Below, piece after piece: positions 12,176 through 24,155 of a DNA stretch of 64,000 bases. Source of the stretch: Bradysia coprophila (taxonomy: Eukaryota > Arthropoda > Insecta > Diptera > Sciaridae); the NCBI RefSeq assembly GCF_014529535.1, contig NC_050737.1, positions 8,410,867 to 8,474,866 on the forward strand, in the 5' to 3' direction. Every line of letters begins with the position of its first letter. The stretch's first letter is position 1. Under the pieces are notes generated by a model. The model searched no databases. It was given only the letters and a program-made list of their open reading frames with translations, and was not told where the DNA came from. The translations under genes were made by a program, and so were the position numbers.

Positions 12176-12525
12176 ATGAGCCCTTCTTGCGAGAATTATT
12201 CGGATTGTGAATGGTTTCACGATTGTGGTCCCCGAAACATTTGTAGTAAGGATTAAAAATGATTCAATTTCGACAGTTACTTTAATTTGACTCCATGTAG
12301 TTCCGAATGGCAATATCTATATTTGGCCCTCGGTGTGCTATCCATTATGATCATTTTGGATTCACTTTGGTAATAATGTAGAAAAAAAAACTCAGGATCG
12401 GCATCAATCTTTAAAAATTTTGCAGGATCATCTATAACTATAAGAAAAATGGGACGTTCCTGCCACTAATTAATATACAGTTTCGACGAGGAGTGCATCG
12501 ACTGCATGGACTGCATCGGATATGA
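12176..12525 (+). pseudogene. N1a: small 4-Cys membrane protein gene, probably frameshifted
   Basis: This is the paralogue of N1b. Exon 1 starts at the ATG at 12176 and encodes MSPSCENYSDCEWF followed by two more Cys, spaced C-x5-C-x5-C-x5-C. Exon 2 (12301-12369, 69 nt) encodes a hydrophobic segment with LYLALGVLSIMIILDSL and ends at TTTG|GTAATA. Exon 3 (12426-12525) follows TTTTGCAG and encodes a tail starting IIYNYKKNGTFLPL and ending LHRI before TGA. The best donor after exon 1 (GTAAGG at 12246) is phase 1, whereas exon 2 needs phase 2. Relative to N1b about four bases are missing here, so this copy looks frame-broken while exons 2 and 3 remain in register. No known family was recognised. 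Confidence 0.6.
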
Positions 12526-12840
12526 GAATTCTATGACTAGTTAACACGATTCCATTTGTTCATGAATTACGTTTGGGGTTAAGTAATTAATAGAAAAATT
12601 TAAGTTTGCAAATTTTGGCGTAAAACGTGAATATGTAATGTGTGTTTTATCTCAGTAAAACGGCTAGCTAGTTTAAAAAAAATGAAAATTCCACTGGCAA
12701 AGTCTGAAAAGATTGCTTTTTAAATGACTCCACTAGCTCCATAGTCACAATCTGTAACAATTATTGTCTTACAATCAATCTCGTCTGGGTAAGTTGACGA
12801 TATATTCTCTGATTTCTGGTAGCCTTCAAACAACTATTTT

Positions 12841-14447
12841 TACATGACTAGGGATAAAAAGGTGAAAAGTAGAGTTTTCGTGTGAATTTTGTTGATCCGA
12901 GGCGAAGCCGAGGTCAATAAACACACTAAAACGAGACTTTTCACTTTTTATCCCGAGTTATGTAATGGATTTTACATGCTAAGGACGTCGAAAGAAGTGC
13001 TTGAAACATGAAAAGTACGGTTTTCGACGCAAGTAGCATGTAATAGTACATTACTATGCAAGGGAAGTAAAGTGATATCTCGTATCCAGATGAGTAAAAG
13101 TAAAAGTACATTTACTCATCGTGATACGAGATATCACTTTATTTTCCGTGTGTAGTACGACGTTTTACTATGCGAGTGATGTAAAGGCTATTGCCTATAC
13201 ATGTAATAGCCTTATTACATGCACCAGCATAGTAAAATACTATTACATTCGACTTTCATCGAAAACACGAAAATTTTCCCCGCTAACACATAGACTTTGT
13301 AATCTCTAGGGACTAAATATTGGAAATTGTTCACCTAGAGTTAACAAACTGGAAAGCACCGTGTATATGATACAAATTGATCATATTGTAGTAGACATAG
13401 CAAACTGAGAGACTTCTCTCTCTTCAAAAACGAACGCTGTCAAGAATCGTTGTCGTGTTGTTGCAATATTTTGTGTTTGTTTGGTGCTTATTTTCGGAAT
13501 AAATTGATAATTTTTGGTGTTTTTCGTGATTTTCGATGAAAGGCGAATGTAAAAGCCATTAAATGACTCGAGTCGAAGCGACTATTACATGCTTTTGTTT
13601 TCCCTAGGGTCGAAAGTGGCTTATTACACACCTAGGTATAACAAGAAATTTTCATGCTTCGGGGCCGAAAATGAGGGCAATTTTTCGAATTTTCTCGGGT
13701 TTCCGGTTTTTCTGCATGAAAACTCACATGTGCACCTGTTTGGGACGGTTGATTTAAGGCACTTTTGCTTGTAAGCCTCACTTCGTTCGGCCTACAATTC
13801 GGCCTACTGATAGTGACAAGTGTGAACTCTATTTTATTACATAAGCGAAAACAAGACAACAATATAGACCTGAAGTTTAATTTTTAAATTAAACTTCTAG
13901 TTAAGTAATTTTGACATCCGAACACCGCGTGTATGTGATAATAGTACATTACTATACCAGTGAAATAATTTGATATCTCGTATCCAGTGAGTAAAATTAT
14001 CCGAGGGCTTGAGCGAGGATACGAGATATCAAATTATTTCACGTGTAAAGTATAGCGTTTTACTTTACGAGCGAGGGAAAGGGTCGTCACTAGTGAGGGA
14101 AAGGCCACATTACCTCACTAGTAAAGTAAAATACATTACGTGGTTCACACGAAAACTCTGCTTTTCAACATTTTATCCCTTGTTATGTCAAAGTTCTAAA
14201 GTTTGTAGATTTTGCATATTATTATGCTGAGTGGAATAAATAAAAAGATGAAAATTGTAGTTTTCGTGTGAATTTTGTTGATTCAAGGGCGTAGTCGAGG
14301 TCAATAAACACACGAAAACGAGACTTTTCATCTTTTTATCCCGAGCTATGTAATGGATGGTGAGAGCGTCGAAAGTAGTGCTTGAAACATGAAAAGTACG
14401 CTTTTCGATGCATGTAGCATTGTAGCATGTAAAATACTATTGTTTTA
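12841..14447. mobile_element. 1.6-kb insertion made of hairpin units
   Basis: Segmental copy B runs from CTTTAAACAATGATTTTTG straight into AACTATAAAAAGCG (about 32985-33018). Copy A has the same flanks interrupted by this stretch. The insert is a chain of inverted repeats: 12848-12962 and 14232-14345 (family with AGTTTTCGTGTGAATTTTG arms), 12972-13040 and 14368-14430 (CGTCGAAA arms), 13065-13145 and 13965-14045 (GATATCTCGTATCC arms), 13160-13235, and fragments of the 1.8/5.3-kb terminal unit (13651-13805) and of the 11.15-kb unit (13830-13943). No protein is encoded. Confidence 0.65.
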
Positions 14448-15940
14448 TAACTATAAAAAGCGTTAAAACAACAAAACATTCGGACAAATCGCAATGAAAA
14501 ATAAAGTTTTTTTATTAAATTAGGGGTAAAACAACTCAATAAGGCCTTATGCATATCAGTGTCCATCATAAGGCCGCGGTTTGAAACCTATGCGAAACCT
14601 ATCCAATAACAAAAACATGTGTTCTACAACTTTTTGGGCCCTAAAGAGGGTCCCAAGTAGCATTTCATAACCGCGGTTTGAAAAATGACTAATTCGTTTC
14701 AAACTTTTTCGTTGTCCAACGGTTATGTAACGAATAAGTTATGTTCAGATTAACTTTTTCGTTATATAACCGTTTCATAACTTATTCGTTATCATTCAAG
14801 TTTTAACTAATTTGTTGTACTACCGTTATTAAACGAATAGGTGAATCGATAATTTTTGGCAAAAACGTGTTCGTCAATTAACCATTATACAACCAATAAG
14901 TTGGAGTATTCTCTTTCACTAATTCGTCGTAAAACGGTTATGCGACTAATTCATTTTGTGCATCCCACAACTGAAATACGACCTATTTTGCCATGATTTT
15001 TCATTAAGAAATGTCAGTTTTACCTGAACTATATATCGTGCGGGAAAAAACTTCATTTCTTTACGATTTATAGTGCGGGAAAAGAATTACATGAATTTTT
15101 CTATGACTATATACGATTGATTAAATTTAATATGGTGAATGTGAAGTGTGTATGTTTTCAAGTAAATTGATGTGTTTTGTCTATTGGTACGAAAAATACT
15201 ATTCAGTTATTGCGTCAGTTTGAATCAAGATGTCATGCTGAAAAGTTCGCTCGGAGATTTTATGCTTTTTCATAATTCAGTTTTAATACGATTTGAAGCG
15301 ATAAATTAATTTGAATTAAGTTTGTGCTGAAAATTCTTTTTCACTTTGTAATAATACCAATTTGTAAATCAACATTTCATTGATCAATTTCACTATTTTT
15401 GTCTGCCACGGTTGTCGAAGTTAGGTTTTTTATGTCTTGTTAGGCCTCTTGAGGAATATCCCGATAGGAGCTAGGATCGATAACAGTTTCTTACATTAAA
15501 AGTAAAATAGATTGATAAAATTTTGTTTAATTGATATAACAGTTAAGGGATATTGAAACTGAAACCCAGATAAAACAGTGCAACCTTCGAGGCACTTTTT
15601 CATAATCAATAATGTCCGGAAAAATGCTTGGAAAACGTCTGACTGACCGTGTGGACCAAAATTGAAATGTGATGAAAATAAGAACCAGTCATAGTGTCTC
15701 TTACTTTCCACGCCAAATGAGGAATGTCAATAATAGTTAATTTGCATACAACGTTTTATGCCACAGTTTGCAAATTTTTCGTTGCTGAGTGACATAAACA
15801 ATTTACAAAAATCAAACTTTTAACGAACAAGGAGGGCAAAAAGGTCGATCGAAGTGAGTCATTCCACTGTTAGTGATTCAACGTTCAAGCTGTTCCGGAA
15901 AGACCACAGGGTCCTATTCGAAATGAGCATGGTCAAGGGG
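14448..15940. other. Non-coding remainder of segmental copy A
   Basis: 14448-14650 matches 33000-33210 of copy B (shared CATTCGGACAAATC and GCGGTTTGAAACCTATG). 14650-14960 carries degenerate direct and inverted variants of AACGAATAAGTTAT, an old low-copy repeat. The rest is AT-rich with no supported gene. Confidence 0.5.
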
Positions 15941-15949
15941 AAGGTCACA

Positions 15950-18480
15950 AAAGTGAAGGTTGTATCCAGAGCCGATGTCGAGGGATATAATCCCCAGAGT
16001 AAGTAAGCAAATTTTAGCGCTGGTATTATATTATTTAAGAATGGGAGACGTTCAAAATTATCGATATTATCAATCGAAAGGAATTATCCATAATCGATTA
16101 ATCACATCATTATCAATAATTTGATAATTGTCTAAAATTTTAGTGAGAATAATATTGCGCCATGTATTTCCAATGGTGCAATAATATTCTCACTCAAATT
16201 TGCACATGGCGCAATAATCTGCCGCAATTATTCCCTTGACTGAAAGTCAGGGTCTTACACCAGAAAATACCGAAAAATGTGAGTAACAAAAAGGTTCACT
16301 GTGATTGAAAATGTATGAAATGCTATGAAAAACGTTAAATGTGGGTAACAAAAAATCATTGAGGGCACGATAACTTGAGTAATTCTCAACCAATTTTGAT
16401 GATTCTTTTTTTTAAATACGTGGAATTAAAATCCCGAGGCTAAGTTCGAAGATGGGCTATGTAGGACTAAGGATCTGGAAGCTATCCGAGAAAAACGGGA
16501 TTTTATACTGTTGATCATAGCCTCAATTAAAAAAGATTACTTTGATGAAATTTGATTTTGTTTGGTAGTGTGGGTAAATCATATAAGTTTGTTTTCGACG
16601 TGCATGGAACTAGTAGGAAGAATAATTTCATCATTCGATGCCCATCTTCTAACGTGTAAACATCTTTTGCTAACAACTTGATAGTTGACTATCAAATTTG
16701 ATAGTTGACTAACAACTTGATAGTTGACTATCTTTGATAGTTGACTAACAACTTGATAGTTGACTATCAAATTTGATAGTTGACTATCAAATTTGATAGT
16801 TGACTAACAACTTGATAGTTGACTATCAAATTTGATAGTTGACTATCAAATTTGATAGTTGACTAACAACTTGATAGTTGACTAACAACTTGATAGTTGA
16901 CTAACAACTTGATAGTTGACTAACAACTTGATAGTTGACTAACAACTTGATAGTTGACTAACAACTTGATAGTTGACTAACAACTTGATAGTTGACTATC
17001 AAATTTGATAGTTGACTATCAAATTTGATAGTTGACTATTAAATTTGATAGTTGACTAACAACTTGATAGTTGACTATCAAATTTGATAGTTGACTAACA
17101 ACTTGATAGTTGACTATCAAATTTGATAGTCAACTATCAAATTTGATAGTTGACTAACAACTTGACAGTTGACTATCAAATTTGATAGTTGACTATCAAA
17201 TTTGATAGTTGACTATTAAATTTGATAGTTGACTAACAACTTGATAGTTGACTATCAAATTTGATAGTTGACTAACAACTTGATAGTTGACTATCAAATT
17301 TGATAGTCAACTATCAAATTTGATAGTTGACTAACAACTTGACAGTTGACTATCAAATTTGATAGTTGACTATCAAGTTGTTTCAACTTGTTAGTCATTT
17401 ATCAAGTAGGTAGTTTTTTACTCCCTTTACAAGCACATCTTACGCCAGCAAAATGCCTGTTATCAAATTAGCACACTTTGATTAAAAAGTGCAAGAAATT
17501 TTAATAAAAAAGTTAAATTTTTGCAGGCAATATAAGATGAATTATCTCAACTAATTTTTGAAGTTTTTTTTAAATACATGGAATTAAATGAATCAAAGAG
17601 AATATTGTAAAAATTTTACGAGGGTGAAATTTGCGGCCAGAGCGAAGCGAGGGCCGTAATTCACACGAGTCGTGACATTTTATTCACGATTGAAGGTTTT
17701 GTGAATGGGAAATCGAGAGATTATTTTTTCTCGGTCTACAAATAAATTTCTCCTTTTACAAATATAGAGTGGTACCAATTTACCGAAAATATTGGTAAAC
17801 TGAGTTATTTTAATGATGAAACAAAAACAATTAAGTACATTTTTTACCATGTCACCATGTGGAGGTATATTAAGTACCGGGGAACTTTTTTACGCAAAAG
17901 TGTAAGAGACGAATATCTATCGCACTTTTTTATTTTGTGAATTTTGTGCATCTACTCTGATGTACCAAAAATGCAATCAAACAGAATAATAGACAGCTCA
18001 TACGAGTGGGAAGTTTACGGCCAGAGCGAAGCGAGGGTCGTAATATACACGAGTCATATTTTATTTATGATTTACGGTTGATTGAAAATCTTGAAAATTG
18101 AAAGTTTTTAAGAAAATTGTGAGCTCAAAAAGTGGTCAAAAATAATTCCACCTTACCCTCGATGAGAGAAAACCAAGAAAAAAAATTTGTCAAATTTTAC
18201 TGTTATTTGCGTGGAGTCATTAATATAGTAAATATATTATGTAATAAATGTGACAAGTTTTCATGAATACGTCAAAGATACATTTAGGAAAGTGTCAGTC
18301 AAGGGACCTGACCCGCCCAAAAGGTGGGACCTAGTATTTCGAGCGAATCAACTATATCGATAATAATCAAAATATCGAAATTCGATAATTATCGATTAAA
18401 GGACTTACTTTTTTGAAAACAAAACACTTTTGACTACGCTGACAGATTAAATAAATTAAGATCGAAGTAAGGTACTGAAT
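15950..18480. repeat. Segmental copy A, non-coding part with repeat insertions
   Basis: 15950-16100 and 18350-18480 match 33690-33980 and 35063-35260 of copy B. The middle is extra to copy A. It contains a 53-bp palindrome (16142-16194, arms AGTGAGAATAATATTGC), a satellite array, and two hairpin units with the loop GAGCGAAGCGAGGG (17630-17660 and 18012-18045). Confidence 0.6.
16671..17392. repeat. Palindromic 19/20-bp satellite with 177-bp higher-order repeat
   Basis: About 720 bp of tandem monomers of two kinds, GATAGTTGACTAACAACTT (19 bp) and GATAGTTGACTATCAAATTT (20 bp). The 20-bp monomer can fold as a GATAG/CTATC stem with a TTGA loop. Three rare variants (CTATTAAATT, GATAGTCAACTATC, CTTGACAG) each occur twice, and positions such as 17040/17217 and 17161/17338 are 177 bp apart, showing a higher-order unit of nine monomers. 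Confidence 0.9.
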
Positions 18481-18484
18481 TATT

Positions 18485-18905
18485 ATGACATTCAGTTTGC
18501 GTTCAATCAAAATGTATCCATCAGGCATCAATGTTGAACATGATGATAACTACTGTAGTGAAACTTTCATTTGCAACGAATACAATCAATCTTGTGTCGA
18601 CAATCAATGCCAAGAGTAGTCGACAATTTCAATCATAAATTGCTGGTCCAATACAATTTTTAATTTCAGGTCATTTTCGAGTATCAGGACAATGTATTTG
18701 ATCTTTTTTTTTACAATTTTATCGGTGATATTTATTTGGTAAGGTCAATCTTAAATAAGAGTTGTAAATGAAAATCCATAAATATTCCTAAAAATGTTAA
18801 AGGATGCTGTTGATTAGACGATTGCTTGCCATTTGGCTTGGTGTGGACATGAGTAATAGAAATTGCTGCTTAATTGAGACATCGCGAAAATTCGAAACAA
18901 CTTAA
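18485..18905 (+). CDS. N2a: novel 100-aa 4-Cys single-pass membrane protein
   Basis: Three exons, 18485-18615, 18670-18738 and 18803-18905, give an uninterrupted 100-aa product. Exon 1 encodes an N-terminal region with four cysteines, YCSETFICNEYNQSC then VDNQC (C-x5-C-x6-C-x4-C). A phase-2 donor (GTAGTC) lies two codons after the last Cys. Exon 2 begins after AATTTCAG and encodes a Ser-rich linker and one hydrophobic helix, MYLIFFFTILSVIFIW, whose Trp codon is split by the second phase-2 intron (GTAAGG). Exon 3 encodes a basic start, LLIRRLLAIWLG, and a polar tail with a CC pair. AATAAA follows 25 bases after the stop. A start at the second ATG (18512) is possible. No cleavable signal peptide is seen, so an N-out orientation is inferred. 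All exon and intron lengths equal those of N2b. Function unknown; no family recognised. Confidence 0.75.
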
Positions 18906-19779
18906 ATTACTGGTTTACAAATTCAGATGAATAAAACATTTTTGGCTTACATCAACTTGTTCATCTCATTTTTTATTGGTTTGACTTAATTCTTGAACAA
19001 TTGCAAACGTTTTCTGGTTACGTCTGATTTTCTGATATGAATCTCGAGTCGAGAAATGCTAATGGTAGCAAACTGTTGGTTGACGATGTGTTTGTTTGCT
19101 GCCATTATGAATTATTTTTAATCAATGATTCGAGATTAGTAAAGGCAGGGTAAATTGAAATGATCGATTATTAAGATTTTTAGCGTATTGTGATTTGAAA
19201 ACGAGTGAAGATCTAAATAACAAGCTTTTGGTCGATTTGCATAACATTCACAATGTCTTTTCGGTGTATTGAGCTTGCGCGCGCACGTTTATACTTCGAA
19301 CTCGAGCTTATAAGTATGCATTACAGAAAAAAAACCTAACAAATGCACCATCAACAGTTCAAATGGGTGGTATGTAAGACTATACTGGATTTCAAATCTG
19401 TATCCACTCAGAATCGATCATTTTATTTTGTTTCCACTTTATGAAACATTTTGTTGGAGGTTTTTCTAGAATTTTTTGTGGACTCCTTACAAGGCCTATT
19501 TTAAGGGAATTAATTCCCTAAAATTCCACAATTCTTTAGTCATATTTTTGACCTATTTACTTCCAAAGCCACATATTGAACAATTTCTGAATTTTTTAGC
19601 TGTTTTTCTACCATGTGTAAGCTGTGTACGCCCAAAAAAAATACCAACATGTCTGCAGCTGGCAACTGATCGTATCACGATTGAATAAACGAAAGTCGCG
19701 CCCAGTTTCCGCTATCCGAAACTGACGAATAATAAAATATTTCCAATGGATGTTATAACTGTCATGAATTTTTAGTTAT
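18906..19779. other. Intergenic stretch after N2a
   Basis: 18906-19030 still matches copy B (36945-37020). Beyond that the sequence is unique and AT-rich, with short unsupported frames only. Confidence 0.5.
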
Positions 19780-20230
19780 TCAGAAAATCAGACTGATGAC
19801 ATGTAACATAATAAGCCAAAAGTATCGATAAGAATAGCCGGACGCAATAGAAGAGGTGTCTACATTGGAACTTCCGTCGGGAAAGAATCGATTGCACTTG
19901 TCTTTTTTGCAATAACAAGTAACATAATTGTGATCTTCGCAGCCATTTCTCCATTCCTCTATGCAACCATGCATGCTAATAATTTGTCTGTTATCTTCTG
20001 ATTGATCGATGAAACAGGTTAACATGTCTACAATAGATAAACTGAATTGGAACAATAGAATGTACGAGCTTCAAACTAAACTTCCAACTAAGTAACTAGA
20101 GTTGGTGAATAATTTTACAATTTTTCATCAGGCCACACAACACATTGACAACTATTAAAATTTCGATTAACTCTGTACCTTTACAATCAACAACATCTTC
20201 CTCAGTGAGATCTTGGCAAGTTTCGTGCGA
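19780..20230 (-). CDS. Partial Ly6/uPAR-like GPI-anchored protein, last two exons
   Basis: The last exon (19780-20027) encodes MLTCFIDQ, then GCIEEWRNGC, then CYCKKDKCN, and a hydrophobic C-terminus (YFWLIMLHVISLIF) before TGA. C-x-C followed by DKCN and a terminal hydrophobic tail is the end of a three-finger Ly6/quiver-type domain carrying a GPI signal. An upstream piece (20179-20230) encodes ETCQDLTEEDVVDCK and ends at a GTACAG donor of matching phase 1. Immediately upstream of it is an in-frame TGA with no acceptor between, so the 5' part is missing or damaged. Other Ly6 proteins are extracellular regulators of receptors or channels; no specific role can be assigned. Confidence 0.5.
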
Positions 20231-20441
20231 TCACATGACATGTGTTATATGCACACAGACCCTCTTGTAAGTCACAAGTTGTGACTAATATATATTATGT
20301 ACCTGTTGCCAAGATTGTTATTTTATTGCCAGACTAAATGATTAAAACCAACGACTTTTAATTGGTTATTAATGGTTTATTTGACCTGAATTTCTTTTAC
20401 ATTTTTTTCAATTGCCAAACACAGTCATCGTATTTTCGTGG

Positions 20442-21716
20442 TTACATTGACGAATGCTCTCTAATCCAGTCAGCAAATGAGGAAACCTTAGCGTACACGT
20501 CAGGATTACCAAGCCCACATCTGATTCGATGAATGAAATAAATTTTAAGTTATCAATCAATAGCAGTCGTATAAATCCTCGACAACGCAAAAAGGACTCG
20601 ACTAATACTTACGGAAGTCCGAAGTTTACGATTCCGACGAGTTTTTGGTCATAAACAAGTGGACCACCGCTATCAGCCTGTGCAGACGATAATTTGGGTA
20701 TTAACTGCGTGTCAAAGCCTATTCAAGCTAAAATTATTTACCCTACAAGCACCACCTGTTAAACTAATTGTGCAAACATGATGGTCTTGAATGTAGTCTC
20801 CAAAGCGTGCTTTTTTGCATATATCCTTAAGAAGGATGTTTAAGTTGACATATTGCAGTTTATTGGGTATATATCCATCCTGTAAAAATAATATTTTACT
20901 TCAATGAACCACCCATACCTTTGGAAGTTTTAAGATTAAAGCGCCAGTTATAAAGGAACTTCCTTTCAATCAATATTTAAAGAAATGCATTTTGAGTGTA
21001 TTCAGTTTCGATTCGTTAAAGGAACCAGACTCTACAATTAACCCACTAATCAAACCTATTGGTTGATTGACTGTAGGTACTGTAAACTTACTTCTATATT
21101 ACCCCATCCAGTAAGTTGAACTTCAGCACCATCGGGAACTTCTCTATCATCCAGTGCGATTGGGCTCACTTTATCATTGAATTCAATTGGTCCCCTTACT
21201 TTCACGAGAGCAACGTCATATGCACCTTTAGGGATGTTGTAGTGCTCATGGGATATTAAGCGCTCAGCTTTATAGTATGTTCCACCACTTCTTAATGCAT
21301 TTGAACCAACCATAATTCTGACCTGATTTTCAGATTTTCCAACGACACAATGACTGGCCGTTACGACAAAGTTTTCATTGATTACAGCACAGCCGCAGTA
21401 ATGCTCTTCTAAAACTTGGAATGAACATTGGAATGGAGCTAGACCTTCTGGTGCAGTGCTGCCACCGGCAATTCCTGGTGGAGGTATATCGTCGTCTATG
21501 TCTCGAGGTGTTAGCGGTTTGTAATTTGGAGTTTGGTCACGAAGTGTATAGGCTGAATTAATTTTAAAAAAATAAATCCCTTTAGTTTCACCAAATAAAA
21601 TTCGAAATTCGAATGCACTTACTTAATTTAACGACAGTGTTCGAGTGAGTAGGGTTGTTGAGAAACCCATAGATTGACTGTAAAATACAGCATACGACGA
21701 GTAGAAGAAGCCGCAT
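20442..21716 (-). CDS. Chymotrypsin-like secreted serine protease 2
   Basis: Five exons on minus: 21623-21716, 21092-21552, 20742-20879, 20613-20677, 20442-20520, all GT-AG with phases identical to the paralogues, giving 278 aa. Residues 1-18 are a signal peptide (MRLLLLVVCCILQSIYG). The mature chain starts IAGG at 59 after a Gly, not Arg/Lys. The triad is His99 (TASHC), Asp144 (YDVAL) and Ser234 (DSGGP). The primary-specificity position 189 is Gly, so it is chymotrypsin- or elastase-like, not trypsin-like. Position 193, normally Gly in the oxyanion hole, is Ala. Conserved cysteines of the 42-58, 168-182 and 191-220 bridges are present. A polyadenylation signal lies at 20376-20381. The start was chosen because all three paralogues begin M-[RK]-L at this point. 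A digestive or other extracellular role is inferred. Confidence 0.9.
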
Positions 21717-21813
21717 TCTTACGATTGATTTACACCTAATTATCTGGACGTTCTAAATCGAATTAACTTCTATCTCGCTGATGTTAGACAATTTATTTAA
21801 ATTACTTACCTCC

Positions 21814-21832
21814 TTGAGGCAACAATGTCTTA
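21814..21832 (-). promoter_or_regulatory. Conserved upstream element of chymotrypsin 2
   Basis: On minus, a GACATTGTTGCCTCAAG-type motif lies 98 bp upstream of the start codon. Related motifs sit 90 bp and 110 bp upstream of the two paralogues. It could be a shared promoter element or simply residual homology. Confidence 0.35.
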
Positions 21833-21849
21833 AGGTGAAATACACAGCG

Positions 21850-24050
21850 ATAACGGAACAAACACAGGGTGGTACAGGGTAGACTTAGACTTAGATCGGC
21901 TGTTTCTGCCAGAAAAAACCTCAACTCGTAAGGCGGATGTTACAAAAGCATAATAAAAAATATGGTTATTACACTCCCGACTCGGTAGTCCGGAGTGAAG
22001 GTGAACTGAGATTATACTTACGTCGCTCAGATCGCTGATGACAAACACTATGCGTTAAAAAACACAACTAAATTAGATAACAGATTGATTAATCTTTTAC
22101 TTGACGTTAACTTATATCAATGTGGAAATGTCAATCTCTCTGACAAGACTGTGGTGAAAAGTGTTTTAGGTGTCGTACTGTCGTACACAAATGACTCGAC
22201 ATTTATTAGCGATTTTATTCAGTTTCCACCACCGGAAAATCGTGACGTCATTTGTGTACGACACCACTGGATGCTATTACCACTTACAACGATCATCACC
22301 ATGGTGCACAATAGTGTTCACCGGCGGTCGTATCTACGAAAAATATAATTTGTATGCTTGCTAAGAGGACCGAAAGTAAAGCTGTCAATTCGCGGGGCGA
22401 AAGCTTTCGCTTTCGCCCCTTCAATTGACATTTCCTCTTAGCAAGCATACAAAACTTAATACGTAACTCTTTCGGCCTACTTCGGCCTAAATAACTATTA
22501 CTTCTTTGTATTACACTCGCGGAATTTTGAAAACCGACACATTTTCTGTTACGTGATTTAATGGTTTTTTGTGCATTTGGCATGAATTTTTATATGGAGA
22601 AATCAGAAACTCAAGTAAAACACAGAAACAGAAAATGTGTCGGTTTTCAAAATTCCGTGTGTGTAGTAAATATACAAATCAGTTACCGAAACAAGCCCTA
22701 TTCCAACTTGTCCTTGCCAAGCAACGCAACATTGCATCAATTTAGAATTAGAACGGATAAGCAAAACAACAAGTCTATAATATTCCAACTTGTATCTTAC
22801 ATTGAGTTCATAATCAGCATTCGAAATACACATCTGGAAAAATAAAACATTCTGATTTACGTGGCTCAATCCGATTATCAGTATTGAACTGTTACGATTG
22901 AGATTTTACATAGTCAAGTCAGCCAAATTTATCGAACAAGGTCTTTAACGTAGTGTTTTTAGCGAATTCGAGCAATTTTAGTGGATTTAATGGAAAAGTG
23001 GGATTGATTGTAGATAAATATTTTTTGGAAGGAAAAACTAAAATTGGACCGAATTAGTTATGAATGTTATGAATTCTCGCTTAGAAATAACACCTTTCTC
23101 GCTCGAAAAATCGAATAGTTCATTGCTTAAGTAATTTAGTCGGGAAACAGCAACATCTTTTTAATTTATTTTGATTCGTTGACTTATTTTAAGATGAAAA
23201 TTGTTCGACGACATTTAAAAAAAACGAAGTTTTTTATTTTTTAAATTGAAATCAAAACTCACAACATTATCTTCTTTAAAAAAACGCAAAAAACAATGTC
23301 GACCCTTTCTTCTTACGGCTTTGGTTTCCCTCCTTAAATGTATTTGTGTTAGCATCTCACTGCCTTCTGACTGCCTCTTTGACAGCATTTACGAAAATGT
23401 CGTTTCGCATAGCTCGATCGTTAAAAATTAATTTATAAAAAAGTTTTTTTAAATTTTTTCTGACAACGCAAATATTTCTTATTTTGGTTATAGATGCAAA
23501 ATAAATTATAAAAAAATCATCTGACTAAATTACTGACAAATTTACAAAATAATACTTCTTGTATGAAGTTTGCAGATCCGAGACGAATAGGTGTCGGGGA
23601 ATCTCGCACACGCGATCATAGTATGCGTCCTTTTACGACATGTAACGAAAAGTCATGACTGTGCGAGATTCACCACTTAGATGTGAATCTCGCACACCAT
23701 GAATTTGTGTGGTGTGCGAGATTACCCTACCCCGACGAATATTAGCAAATACACAAGAAGCCATTTCCGTTAATTGTTTCATTGCCAAGAAAGATATATT
23801 TCACTAAAATATTTGAGGTTCGCTCAAGTGTGTTCAGCGGTTCAGCCGTATTTTCCCCTTTTGCATATCGTTATCGGGTAGGACCTTAGTAATGATTACC
23901 AAATTGATAAATTGAATAAGTTTATCTATCGAATTGAATACGAGCTTTCCCATGCAACAAGGAACATGAAAGGAGTTCTCTCTGAAGTGAACAAATATTT
24001 TCACCACATGACAGACTGATGTGCACACAGACTTTCTTGTGACTTACTAC
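21850..24050. repeat. Intergenic block with several MITE-like hairpins
   Basis: No gene is supported. Visible units: 22164-22266 (ends GTGTCGTA/TACGACAC, inner GTACACAAATGA); 22350-22453, a copy of the 115-bp palindrome of the 2.6-kb cluster; 22506-22658 (arms GAATTTTGAAAACCGACAC); and 23594-23735 (ends sharing AATCTCGCACAC, with a nested GTGCGAGATTC inverted pair). The rest is AT-rich unique sequence. Confidence 0.6.
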
Positions 24051-24155
24051 ACTAAAAGTAACAATTTTTGTTTGGTTATTGAATGGTTTATTGAACTTGA
24101 TTTTTTTACATTTTTTTTTTCAATTGAGGAAGCACCCGTCATCGTATTTTCGTGG

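Noticed and set aside
16671-17392. CRISPR-like array
   Set aside because: Units are contiguous 19/20-bp satellite monomers without unique spacers, in eukaryotic DNA.
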